Of a stretch of DNA of 64,000 bases, positions 35,618-46,593 are shown one piece after another. Made by a program: the position numbers and the translations under genes. The stretch covers positions 1,157,501-1,221,500 of the forward strand of contig JAFMOC010000097.1 in the NCBI GenBank assembly GCA_019802505.1, given 5' to 3'. The stretch is from Corydoras sp. C115. Taxonomy: Eukaryota > Chordata > Actinopteri > Siluriformes > Callichthyidae. The notes beneath the pieces are model-generated. The model searched no databases. It was not told where the DNA came from and worked only from the letters and a program-made list of their open reading frames with translations. How positions within the stretch are numbered: the first letter of the stretch is position 1; every line of letters begins with the position of its first letter.

Positions 35618-35800
35618 TCTCACTCACCTGCAAAACAGGAGCCCAGGAGACAGTGAGGAGCTGGTTCTGTCGGAGGGGGGATTCGATCCGCCGCTCTTCT
35701 GCTCCGCTCACCTGGAATCTAGAACCCTTACCTGCAGCACCACGCTCCCGTCAGCGCGCACCCTCACCCTCAGCTGTAGAGGGGTTCCTCAGGTGCGTGG
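35618..35800. repeat. duplicated exon-like segment, copy B
   Basis: Second copy of the segment at 34128-34290, in the same orientation 1.5 kb away. It is open in two plus frames. On the minus strand CTCTACAG, then a 14-codon open stretch ending VVLQ, then GTAAGG looks like a short exon. The coding strand, if any, is undecided. Confidence 0.5.
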
Positions 35801-36506
35801 GCTGCTTCAGTTCTCTGTCTTCTCTGATCAGTCCTCTGTGAGATTCAGAGTTTATTCAGTAGAATGAGGGCTCATGGGTAATGATTATGTTTATGTTTAC
35901 ATTTCATTTATTTCATTTAAATCAGACTTTAGTGCTCGACTGTAACTCTACCTATTAAATCGACCTCATCACTAAGTGATGGTGACACTAAGGTGCAGTG
36001 CATTATGGGTAACATTGAACCACACCCATCATTGCTGATCAAAACAAACAAGCAGCTGCACTGATCATCACACTTTCTCTTAAATCCGACCTGCTTATTA
36101 ATTGATGACCTGATTACGTCATGATCGTGACACTAACAATCACTAAAGGCTAATAAAGCTTTTAACTACGTTCATTAAAAAGACCAGCAGCTTTAAACAA
36201 ACTAGGTTCATTAGAGATTTAATTACGGATTTAATTATGCTTCACAAAAACAAAGGTTTATATGTGGCTCGTGCGCGTGTGCACAATCCTCTCCTCTCTG
36301 TGTGTAAGCACATCGTCTGCCCCCCCCCCCCCCCCCCCCTCAATGATACTTAAATTCTGATATTTAAGTATCAGAATTCTTAAACCTCATAATTCAGAGG
36401 ATCCCTCTGATTCTCAGTCTCTGAACATGTTCTCCACAGCAGGTGCAGATGAGATCAGAACAAACCACTGCAGAGGTTTTGATTGATGTTTTCAAATCCT
36501 TTTTAT

Positions 36507-36873
36507 TAAATGGCATCATGGCGGCACGGTGGCTTAGTGGTTAGCACGTTCGCCTCTCAGCGCTAGGGATTCCCGGTTCGAATCCCCATCTGGGTGGAGT
36601 TTCCATGTTCTCCCCGTGTCTGCGTGGGTTTCCTCCGGGTTCTCCGGTTTCCTCCCACAGTCCAAAAACATGGATCAAGTCAATTGAGTTCTCCAAATTG
36701 CCCCATAGAGTGTGTATGTGTGAGTGTGTGCCCAGCGATAGATTGGCGCCCTGTCCTGGGTCTATCTGCCCAGCGCCCGAGACGTTCTCCCCTGGATGGG
36801 CATGGGGAACCCCACCGCGACCCTAATAGAGGATAAAGCGGGAGATAATAAATGAATGAATAAATGGCATCAT
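36507..36873 (+). mobile_element. V-SINE, plus, with 13-bp target duplication
   Basis: TAAATGGCATCAT flanks the element 36520-36860. Confidence 0.95.
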
Positions 36874-36988
36874 AATCTTTCCAGTGTATGACCTTAATGC
36901 AGAATTAATAGAAAACAATTGTTTTTAAGATAAAATAAGATAAACCTTTATTTGTCCCACAATGGGGAAATTCACATTCATATCATTT

Positions 36989-37358
36989 AGTTTTATTACA
37001 TGGGGCGGCACGGTGGCTTAGTGGTTAACATGTTCTCCTCTCAGCATTAGGGATTCCCGGTTCGAATCCCCATCTGGGTGGCGTTTCCATGTTCTCCCCG
37101 TGTCTGCGTGGGTTTCCTCCAGGTTCTCTGGTTTCCTCCCACAGTCCAAACACATGGATCAAGTCGATTGAGTTCTCCAAATTGCCCCATATAGAGTGTG
37201 TGTGTGAGTGAGTGTGTGCCCAGCGATGGATTGGCATCCTGTTCTGGGTGTATCTGCCCAGTGCCAGAAACGTTCTCCCCTGGATGGGCATGGGGAACCC
37301 CACCGCGACCCTAATAGAGGATAAAGCGGGAGATAATGAATGAATGAGTTTTATTACA
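36989..37358 (+). mobile_element. V-SINE, plus, with 12-bp target duplication
   Basis: AGTTTTATTACA flanks 37001-37346. The SINE sits just after a fish LINE-end fragment (CTTTATTTGTCCCACAATGG). Confidence 0.95.
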
Positions 37359-37488
37359 AACTCATGACAGGTGCTTGTCTCTTGAACCTCAGAGTAAAGG
37401 GACATGGGGTTACAAAGTCACTGCAGGGGACCAGGAGAGAAATGATCTACTGAAGTTCATCACAGCGCAGAGTCGGCTTCAGCTTTCA

Positions 37489-37538
<50 letters not shown>

Positions 37539-37821
37539 TGTAACATTTGAACATACACTCTGAGGTCTCCTTAAAACGTTTCTTGCATTAACGACATCAT
37601 GGGGACTGTAACACAAACTACAAGAACTAAAGAAAGTAATGAAGTGTCTCTATAGAGTTAACAGCGCACTGGGAAACTGCTTGGTCTTCACAATGAGCAT
37701 GAATAAAACTCCTAAATTTAATGTGAATAAGTGACACATCCAGATACTTTAGACTGTTTGTATTGTTGTACCTAAAAAATGACTCCCAGTAAACAGATTT
37801 GCAGTTATTATAATAATTATA

Positions 37822-38170
37822 ATCACTTTCGCGGCACGGTGGCTTAGTGGTCAGCATGTTCTCCTCTCAGCACTAGGGATTCCCGGGTTCGAATCCCCAT
37901 CTGGGTGGAGTTTCCATGTTCTCCCCATGTCTGCGTGGGTTTCCTCCCACAGTCCAAAAACATGGATCAAGTCGATTGAGTTCTCCAAATTGCCCCATAT
38001 AGAGTGTGTCTATGTGAGTGAGTGTGTGCCCAGCGATGGATTGGCGCCCTGTACTGGGTGTATCTGCCCAGCAACCGAAACGTTCTCCCCTGGATGGGCA
38101 TGGGGAACCCCCACCGCGACCCTAATAGAGGATAAAGCGGGTGATAAAGAATGAATGAATGATCACTTTC
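37822..38170 (+). mobile_element. V-SINE, plus, with 9-bp target duplication
   Basis: ATCACTTTC on both sides of 37831-38161. About 14 bases of the central core are missing. Confidence 0.93.
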
Positions 38171-38796
38171 TGTTATTGTTCTGGTTCGTTTCCTGTACGC
38201 TCTTCAGATGGGTTTATTGACACTGTGTTTGAAGGTCACAGCTCTGCAGTTAAAGCTTTATTTGGTGAGATGATGGCTTTGGTTTGAGGGTCTTCAGATT
38301 TTTTTTGAAGGCATCTGAAAAAAACACATAAAATTTGTCCAGATTTAACAAACAACAAACAAATAAAGACCTTCATTCGTTCAGATGGCATGCAAACTGC
38401 ACCTTCTGTGCTCCACCGCCGGACGGTCATCTGTAATGCTGCCCTCTAGTGAACTAAATAGATTATTACAATTTTTACATTTTACCGTGTAAAGCAGCTT
38501 ACACTGTATCTGCAAAGTACAAATTATAAACACTTTTTTATTGTAGAGCTAAAATATATAATTATTTACAGTACAGTAATAATATTTTATATATTTATAC
38601 ATATTGTTTATACATATATATGAAAAATTCTAAATTTTCTTTATTTTCCTGATTTTAATTATAGGGGGAAAAAAAAAATATATATATATATATATATATG
38701 AAAAAACAGATCAATCAAAATGAAATCTGGACAAAACATTTTCAATCACTCTACAAAAAAAGTACAAAAATCTGTGAAAAACAATACCTAAAGTTC

Positions 38797-38980
38797 GGGG
38801 GATGGGAGGTGTGTGTGTGAGGGGGGGGGGTTGTGTGAGGGGGTGGGGGGGTGTTCGGGGGGTGGGAGGTGTGTGTGTGAGGGGGGGGTTGTGTGAGGGG
38901 GTGGGGGGTGGGTGTTCGGGGGGTGGGAGGTGTGTGTGTGAGGGTGTGTGTGTGTGTGTGTGTGTGGGGGGGGGGGGGTT
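38797..38980 (+). repeat. G-rich tandem repeat upstream of exonuclease copy 2
   Basis: About two and a half imperfect copies of a 65-75 base unit made of G runs (5-10 G) alternating with GTGTGTGTGAG. It ends about 200 bases before the start codon of the next gene. Four or more G runs per unit give G-quadruplex potential. Confidence 0.75.
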
Positions 38981-39060
38981 ATTCTAGGCGAGTCGCAGTG
39001 AATGAAACTCGGTCACGAGGCCGCAGCTCGAGCTCCAGCTGCGCGAGGGCTGGACGTTTC

Positions 39061-39072
39061 GAAAACGAAAGT
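39061..39072 (+). promoter_or_regulatory. ISRE / IRF-binding site upstream of exonuclease copy 2
   Basis: GAAAACGAAAGT matches GAAANNGAAANN, the core of the interferon-stimulated response element, 112 bases before the start codon. The surrounding 39000-39180 is CpG-rich, non-repetitive and promoter-like, with a further GAAACT half site at 39004. TREX1 and PML are interferon-induced in mammals, so the site fits the family; function is inferred. Confidence 0.55.
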
Positions 39073-39184
39073 GGGACTTAAAGCAGGAAGAAGCGGGACG
39101 GACTGACAGACTGAGAGACAGAGAGACTGACTGCACTGCGGGGACCGGACAACCGAACCACCGAACCCTGCGACCCCCACCACC

Positions 39185-41125
39185 ATGTGCTTCCTCTGGT
39201 CTCCGATCAGCGCGTTCCACAGACTGCTCCACCATAGACGCGCCGTGACCGACGGTACACACACACACACACACTGCATTCAGACTGACGTACACACACA
39301 CACTGACAAACACACAAACCGACACACACTGCATTCAGACTGACGTACACACACTGACAAACACACAAACCGACACACACACACTGCATTCAGACTGACG
39401 TACACACACACACACACACTGACAAACACACAAACCGACACACACACACACACACACTGCATTCAGACTGACGTACACACACACACACTGACACACAAAC
39501 CGACACACACTGCATTCAGACTGACGTACACACACACACACTGACAAACACACAAACCGACACACACTGCATTCAGATTGACGCTCCTCACTGTGTTTAC
39601 AGCGTTACACACACACAGACACAAACACACAGAGAGAGACAGACACAGACACAGAGCTGTGTTTAAAAGTCTGTCTGTCATTCTCAGCAGGTCCGTCTCA
39701 TTTGGAGACTCTGGTGTTCTTCGATCTGGAAACGACGGGACTGAGTGAGTTTAATAAACACACGATTAACACCGACATTAATAACAACAAGTCTAAACCA
39801 ACAGTGAAAATAACATTCAACCACGTAGTTGAAAAACAAGCAAAAGTAAAATAAAACTGAATGATAAACAGAAACTATTCACCCCTTATACAGTATATAA
39901 TGTAGTGTGAAACAAAAGAAAACCCGATCGATAATATACGTAATGAAGCTGGTTCAGAGGTTCTCATTGTTGCACATCTTTGTGTTTGGAACGTGCCAGA
40001 TGTTCTCCTCTGGACTGCTGGGGGGCAGTGGAAATCAGCAAAACTTTTATCATTTCTAAAGGTTTCCCACAAAACATGTTCAGCATCGCTGTGTCGATCT
40101 TCCATCACACACACTCTCTGGTTTTCACTCTTTTTTTTTAATTGTTATGTGACAAGCCAGAAAGCCGTCCTCCACATTTACTTTATTCTGTATTTTAGAT
40201 TTTATTTCAACAGAATTAAAGGAAAAATGTTAGGATCACTCACCCAAAAACTCCACTGCCCAAAAATACGAGCTCATTGTTGCTTTGACTCCGAATCTAT
40301 AAATAGAAATGACAAACTCCACAACAGCAACACTACACAGTCAGTCAGCAGCAGCACACACACACACACACACACACACAGGTCTGATAAACCCCAAAAA
40401 ATATTTTACAGGCCCTTAAAATAGATTTTAAATGTGGATTTCATCACATGTATCTACAAAAACTCCGGTGTTAACCTCAGGAGAATGTGCCCCCTGGTGG
40501 TGATTCCAAAAAAACGTGCACCACTTCCAGCCAGGACCCATTTCAAAACCATGCAGTTCGTCTATTTAATCAGTTGGGACTGAAGACCATCTCGTTCCTT
40601 TCAGGTGTCTACTCGTGTGACATCGTTCAGCTCTCCGCAACATGTGGACAGAAAGTCTTCAATTCGTACCTCCTGCCCCGCTGCTCTATAGACCCCGGGG
40701 CAGCTCGAGTCACAGGCTTAACCACCAAGGGCCGAAACCTGTTCCTTCATGGAGTTCGAGTGCAGACCAAGCCAATCCCAGAAGCTCTAAGCGCCTTCAT
40801 CTCCTTCCTCCAGAGGTTTGAAAACCCCATACTGGTGGCTCACAACTGTAAACGCTTCGACAGCGCCATCCTGCTGCGGCTCCTGGACGAGTTCAACCTG
40901 ATGCATGACTTCTGGGACGCGGCGGCCGGGTTCCTCGATACGCTTCCCATGAGCCGAGAGATGTTCAAGCTGCCGAAATACACTCAGCCGTTTCTGGTGC
41001 AGCATTTCCTTCACAAAACCTACGACGCTCACGAAGCTACGGCCGACGCGCAAGCGCTGCAGGAACTCTTCCGTCACTGGAGGCCAAGCGCAGAGCTGGT
41101 GAAAAAACACACCTTCATCCCATAG
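39185..41125 (+). CDS. plex9: plex9-like DEDDh 3'-5' exonuclease, copy 2
   Basis: Three coding exons, 39185-39254, 39691-39744 and 40605-41125, 214 residues. Same catalytic domain as copy 1: Exo I VFFDLETTGL (Asp35, Glu37), Exo II ENPILVAHNCKRFD (Asp127), Exo III YDAHEATADA (His184, Asp189). The introns after Exo I fall at the same place in both genes, showing duplication. This copy has an extra first exon encoding a 23-residue basic, hydrophobic leader (MCFLWSPISAFHRLLHHRR). The ATG context CCACCATG is strong. The second-exon acceptor is a CAG-CAG tandem, giving an optional extra residue. No C-terminal membrane anchor. Substrate and location are unknown; a role in clearing cytosolic or nuclear nucleic acid is inferred from TREX relatives. 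Confidence 0.78.
39255..39590 (+). repeat. CA-rich minisatellite filling intron 1 of exonuclease copy 2
   Basis: About six copies of a 53-73 base unit containing TGCATTCAGACTGACG plus CACACACTGACAAACACACAAACCGACA, starting directly at the donor site. Units differ mainly in the number of CA steps. Confidence 0.85.
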
Positions 41126-41342
41126 AGAGTCCTCCACCTGAACTTACACATTCCATCTGGAATGTAGACCCCATGAGGTCCAACAGAGTTGAGAGAATGT
41201 CTGCAGCGCCGCTTCTTTAACGTTGTACTTTAGTTCGAACTCCGTTAAACCTCATGGGGTCTGAATAGGATTACAAACTCGCCCACAAAAATCTAACACG
41301 GTTCATTTTCATTCTGTTCTTTAAAACTCATAAAGCAATTTA

Positions 41343-42310
41343 TACATAAAGCATCAATTGAGCTGCTGCTAAAATAAAGGACCGTCATCTCCATGTTCTC
41401 CCCATGTCCATGTGGGTTTCCTCTGGGTTCTCCAGTTTCCTCCCACAGTCCATAACCATGAATTTAAGGTAAATTGGCCAAGTGAGTGAGCCCATCGATG
41501 AGTGTCCTGGGTGTATCGGCCCATTACCAGAAACGTTCTTCCCTAAATAGGCATGGGGACCTTCCCCCCACCAGGTGCCCCTAAAAGAGGATTAGGCTGA
41601 ACACGTGCCCTATAGCTGCTCCCAATATAAATTAATGGCATAAAAATAAAGGAGTGATAAAAAGAGGAGTGTAATCTGCCCCTTATTTCATGTGAAGGCC
41701 CCTGGTGGCCCCCGGTTCCAAGCCTTTGGATTTTCTTTGCTGTGGACTGAAGACTGACCGAGGTAGGGCACTTCAAAAGAAGATTCATTCCAAAAGGAAC
41801 AATTTGGTACAAATCCATATACATAAAGCATCAATTGAGCTGATGCTAAAATAAAGGACCGTCATCTCCATGTTCTCCCCGTGTCCAGGTGGGTTTCCTC
41901 TGGGTTCTCCAGTTTCCTTCCACAGTCCATAACCATGAATTTAAAATAAATTGGCCGAGTGAGTGAGCCCAGCGATGAGTTGTCGCGGTGTCCTGGGTGT
42001 GTCGTCCCATTGCCAGAAACGTTATACCTAAATAGGCATGAGGACCTTCCCCCCACCAGGTGACCCTAAAAGAGGTTTAGGCTGAACAAGCGTCCTATAG
42101 CTGCTCCCAATAAAAATTAATGGCATGAAAATAAAGGAGTGATAAAAAGAGGAGTGTAATCTGCCCCTTATTTCATGCGAAGGCCCCTGGTGGCCCCGGT
42201 TCCGAGCATTTGGATTTTCATTGCTGTGGACTGAAGACTGGCCGAGGTAGGGCAGTTCAAAAGAAGATTCATTCCAAAAGGAAGTCTTAACAATTTGGTA
42301 CAAATCCATA
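41343..42310 (+). repeat. tandem duplication of about 0.48 kb containing an old SINE
   Basis: 41343-41819 and 41820-42310 are direct, adjacent copies at high identity (both start ACATAAAGCATCAATTGAGC and end CAATTTGGTACAAATCCATA). Each contains a degenerate V-SINE body. Copy 2 has small insertions. Confidence 0.9.
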
Positions 42311-42460
42311 AATTCACCAGCAACGAATCACAGGTCTCGTCATGATGATCCTCATAACATGCTGGAACATGTCGCAGGTTAAGTGACTGTATTAATCACA
42401 GGGACATGCTCAAAAAGAATAACAATAGAGCGTTTGTTCGAGCATGCCCATGAACTGCCT

Positions 42461-42466
42461 TTTATT
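42461..42466 (-). terminator. rsl24d1 polyadenylation signal
   Basis: AATAAA on the minus strand, about 200 bases after the rsl24d1 stop codon; the first such hexamer downstream of the gene. Confidence 0.6.
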
Positions 42467-42662
42467 AGAGAAGCTTTTAAACTTTTGGGACAAAATAAAA
42501 AGTCCTGAAACGCGTTCAGACGTCGGCGTCGTCTGTTCTGTGTCCTCAATTTCAGCCGCAGCTGGGTCCAAAGAAGAGTTCTGTAGAATTACGGATGAAG
42601 CCGCATGTTTAAAGGTGTTGTTTAAAATTGTTGTTGTGGAACGAAGCAAGAGCTCAAAATAT

Positions 42663-45600
42663 TCACTCATCCATTTCGACGTCTTCTGTGAGTTTCTGCA
42701 CCATCTTCTCCTCCAGCTGTTTGGCTTTTCCTACAGCGGAAAAATACAGAAGAGCAACTAAAGCATCTGTGGACGGAGTTCTCCCGAGTTGTATACGGAG
42801 TCTCTAAGTCTATATACAGAACATTCTCCTCTTGTTCATCTTCAACTGAATCCTGTTTTCTGAATCATTTTTGATCTAAGAGTTCCTCCGTAAAACTTTA
42901 AAACATTCATTTCAAACACAAATTCTCTAAACTATTTTCTAATCTGGCTTTGAGGTCAGTCACAGTTCCTAAAAACTCTAACTCACATAACCACACAAAA
43001 CTAAAACTAAACGTATAAAAGTGGATCTTATTAGTTAGCCATTAAATTTAATCTGAACATCAGACATACAGAACCAGTCGAAAGTTTGGACACGACCCCT
43101 TATTGCTCCATCGTTAAAAAACGGTGCTTGACAGTTACACCTTAAAATTATAATACATGTTTCTGCACAAAACTGTGGAAGTGAAAGGATGTCACTCAAG
43201 AAGAAACACAAGGCAGGTCGTTTAAAAGCTGCCCAAACGATCACCTGTGAGCTGCTGACAAAACACCTCCTTCGAACACGAAGGTAAACAGCACGAACCT
43301 GCAACTGCGACTTTGATGAGGTGGATGTTCTTCTTGACTTCGTTGATGGCCTCTGCTTTCTCGAGCTCCTTTCCTTTCTTCAGTCTTTATAATAATAATA
43401 AAAAAAAATAAGTCTCATTAATTTATGCCATGTTTACATACTAAATAAACATAAACACAAACACACAACTGCACGGTTAAAAAGCTAATTATTTGGTGTT
43501 TTGTAATTTTAGAAACAACATACTTTAGGTTGTAAAAGAACCCTCAGGTTAAATCTCAGCCAGAAACAGACTTACAGAGGATTCACATTCAATTTCTAAA
43601 TCCTCACAGCCTTCATGTTCACCAGAAAGGTCCAGCCAACGGGCTGTGTGTCAATAAAATGTCCAGATCTGATTCTAATGAAGGGGCGGCATGGTGGCTT
43701 AGTGGTTTAGCACGTTCTCCTCTCAGCACTAGGGATTCCCGCTTCGAATCCCCATCTGGGTGGAGATTCCATCTCCCCGTGTCTGCGTGGGGTTCCTTCG
43801 GGTTCTCCAGTTTCCTCTCACAGTCCAAAAACATGGATCAAGTCAATTGAGTTCTACAAATTGCCCCATATAGTGTGTGTGTGAGTGTGCGCCCAGTGAT
43901 AGATTGGCACCCTGTCCTGGGTGTGTCTGCCCAGCGCCCGAAACGTTCTCCCCTGGATGGGCATGGGGAACCCCACCGCGACCCTAATAGAGGATAAAGC
44001 AGGAGATAATGAATGAATGATTCTAATGAAAGTTTCCTTAACAGAGCATTCCTTGCACAGGTTTGTACAGAATCCCACAGATTCAATATGAAATCTGACC
44101 TGTTCTCGATGAAGCGAGCCTGTCGTTTCTGCTTGATGACCTCGACCTTCTGCATGGCCTCCACTGTGGACAGATGAGAAGAACTCAGTTTAAAAACTGA
44201 TGAGATCAAAGAGTAAGAAATTAAAACCTTTATGTATATATGAATGACCTGTCTTGCTCCATAGTTCTCGCTGGTATTTGACAGGAATATTTCTGCGCTT
44301 TTCGAACTCCAGCGCGTTATCCTGTCACACAGTAGAACACACAGTCAGAGCCCCAAGCACACTTCACATTCTGTGGAAGGATTGTACTCAACAAATCGCT
44401 GATTATATACATTTACATTATATTATATACATATACATTGGGGCGCGGTAGCTCAGTGGTCAGGGCATTGGGTTATCAATCTGAAGGTTGGGGGTTCAAA
44501 TCCTAGGTCCACTGAAGTTACCAATGTGGGTCCTTGAGCAAGACCCTTACCCCTCATTGCTCCAGGGATGTTGTGATGAACCCTCTGCTCACCTTGCAAG
44601 TCGTTTTGGATAAAAGCGTCCAATAAATGACCAAATGAAATGAAATTAAATGAAATTTACATTTAGCAGATGCTTTTATCCAAAGCGACTTACAAATGAG
44701 AAGATTACAAGTCAGAAGTTGTGCAGGAAACCAACTCCACTGTAGAATCATCAAACCTGGTTGTTATTTTGATGCTGCGCCCCCCCCCCCTCTTTTTTTT
44801 TTTTTTTACACAACAGGTATTTATTAAAGAGATGCGTCTTTAGTAGTTTCTTAAAACTGCTTAGTGATTCTGCCTTTTGGACAGAGTTGGGAAGAACGTT
44901 CCACCATGTTGTAGTGGTGAACGCCACGGAGTGAGAATGAGCTCCTTTTTTATTATTATTATTATTATTATTAGCATTATTAATATTACTACTATTATTT
45001 ATTATTGTTATTGCTATTATTACTATAGTTATTCCAATATTACTGTTACTATTTTAAATGGCATTTACATTGCCTTTCATTATTATTACATTATAGTATT
45101 TAAACATTTGTACTGTTGAATTCCATTACATCACACTGCATTTCACGTTTTATACTGTTATTAAGCTAGCATTAGGTACTTTTTTTGTTTTTGTTTTATG
45201 TCTTAATGTCATAAATGTCTTGTAACCGTGGGACAGTGAGGAACGTTAATTTCGATTACTTTGTATGTATAGAACATGTGAAGGAATTGACAATAAAGCC
45301 TACTTTGACTTTGACTCATCACTGGAGCGAAGCGAACGAGTCGGAGTGTATTTTGAGAAGATAAGAGTCAAAGTAGGAGCGGGGGGGGGATCCAGAAATG
45401 GTTCTGTAGGTCAGAGTCAGTGACTTGTACTGAATGCAGCAGCTACAGGGAACCAATGGAGGGACATGAGTTGTGGATTAATAAATAACAAACCACGGTC
45501 AGTTCTTTGCCGGACGCCTTCCTGAACGCTTTGGTCCATCTGGTCTTCCTTGGGTTTCGCTTCTTCTTGAAATTCTTGTGACATTTCGATCTGCAAAACT

Positions 45601-46405
45601 TAAAAACCTAGAAAACACACACAAAAAAATATATATATGTATATATCAGGCAGCACGGTGGCTTAGTGGTTTAGCATGTTCTCCTCTCAGCGCTAGGGAT
45701 TCCCGGTTCGAATCCCCATCTGGGTGAAGTTTCCATGTTCTCCCCGTGTCCGCGTGGGTTTCCTCCGGGTTCTCCGGTTTCCTCCCACAGTCCAAAAACA
45801 TGGATCAAGTCAATTGAGTTCTCCAAATTGCCCCATATAGAGTGTGAGTGTGTGAATGAGTGTGTGCCCAGCGATGGATTGGCGCCCTGTCCTGGGTCTA
45901 TCTGCCCAGCGCCCGAGACGTTCTCCCCTGGATGGGCATAGGGAACCCCCCCCCCCACGACCCTAATAGAGGATAAAGCAGAAGATAATGAATGAATGAA
46001 TATATATATATATATATATATATCAAGCTGCAGGCTCAGTCCTCTGACGTCACTCCATCCACTGACGTCACCAGGACGTCCTTAAATAAACTGAAGCCGT
46101 ACTAAATGGTCGGATGAAGATGACACCGCGTTCTATTAATGTAATAATGACGTTTTAATCGTTACACGTGCAGTAAAGCAACGCTATGAAACAAAAAAAA
46201 AAAAAAAAGTACAACGAGAACGGCGTCGACGTGCCAATGCGCACGCGCAGGCCGAGAAGCTCGCGCTGTCCGAAGTCGACATGTTAAATACAAACGTGTT
46301 TGAAACCGTCGGCGCTGAATGTACCTTGCAGTCGTTCCTCACGAACACCATGCCGTGTCCGGGATAAACGGGCGCCGAGCAGAAGTAACATTTCTCTATC
46401 CTCAT
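42663..46405 (-). CDS. rsl24d1: rsl24d1, probable ribosome biogenesis protein RLP24 (complete)
   Basis: Homologue of yeast Rlp24: occupies the eL24 site on pre-60S particles in nucleolus and cytoplasm and is exchanged for eL24 late in maturation. Six exons in gene order: 46405-46325, 45607-45494, 44321-44249, 44163-44100, 43384-43299, 42730-42663. Together 486 nt, 161 residues, against 163 in human. N terminus MRIEKCYFCSAPVYPGHG, with the zinc-binding C-x2-C completed by C-x3-C in exon 2 (FCRSKCHKNFKKKR). Basic, helical remainder with WTKAFRKASGKELTV, FEKRRNIPVKYQRELW and AKQLEEKMVQKL. Very close to the human protein over its length. All introns GT-AG with matching phases. SINEs lie in introns 1 and 4. 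Confidence 0.97.
43670..44030 (+). mobile_element. V-SINE in rsl24d1 intron 4, 13-bp target duplication
   Basis: TGATTCTAATGAA at 43670-43682 and 44018-44030; opposite to the transcription of rsl24d1. Only 70 bases from exon 4. Confidence 0.95.
44431..45490 (+). mobile_element. second-family SINE and older dispersed repeat in rsl24d1 intron 2
   Basis: 44431-44640 is a full second-family SINE (GGTAGCTCAGTGGTCAGGGC; tail GATAAAAGCG). 44645-44940 and 45320-45480 are a dispersed fish repeat starting GCTTTTATCCAAAGCGACTT, in the inverse sense of the SINE tail. AT-rich ATT repeats lie between. Confidence 0.7.
45640..46025 (+). mobile_element. V-SINE in rsl24d1 intron 1
   Basis: Starts 45649, with TATATATCA at both ends; the tail merges into a TA run. 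Confidence 0.9.
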
Positions 46406-46500
46406 TTTGAACACTCGATCGGACCCGCGCGTGTGTCGCGGCACGCGCGCAGCATCGGGCGACAACACGGAAAGGAAATTACGTCCCGTCGTTTCCTGTG
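46406..46500 (-). promoter_or_regulatory. rsl24d1 promoter/5' UTR with TOP-like tract
   Basis: CpG-rich, repeat-free DNA before the rsl24d1 start. On the minus strand a pyrimidine run TTTCCTTTCCG (46470-46480) about 70 bases before the ATG resembles the 5' TOP transcription start of translation-machinery genes. Inference; no TATA box seen. Confidence 0.4.
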
Positions 46501-46593
46501 TTCTGTGGCTCCGTCTGCTGCCCCCCTGCGGGGCTGAAGTGTAACTACAGGCTGAGTGATCAGATCACGTGGTTTCGGATTCGCGAAACCGAG

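Larger units (their letters stand above)
32354..39184. other. spacer between the two exonuclease genes
   Basis: Holds five SINE copies, an inverted-arm DNA element, AT-rich sequence (34480-35100), short fragments typical of fish LINE 3' ends (35150-35240 and 36935-36980), GC-rich promoter-like sequence (33340-33600), a duplicated exon-like segment (34130-34290 and 35620-35790), an exon-like piece near 38208-38287, and G-rich repeats at 38797-38980. No complete gene can be assembled. Confidence 0.6.
41126..42662. other. convergent intergenic region between exonuclease copy 2 and rsl24d1
   Basis: Mostly the 0.48 kb tandem duplication described separately, plus the short 3' UTR of rsl24d1 on its right edge. 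No coding sequence seen. Confidence 0.7.
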
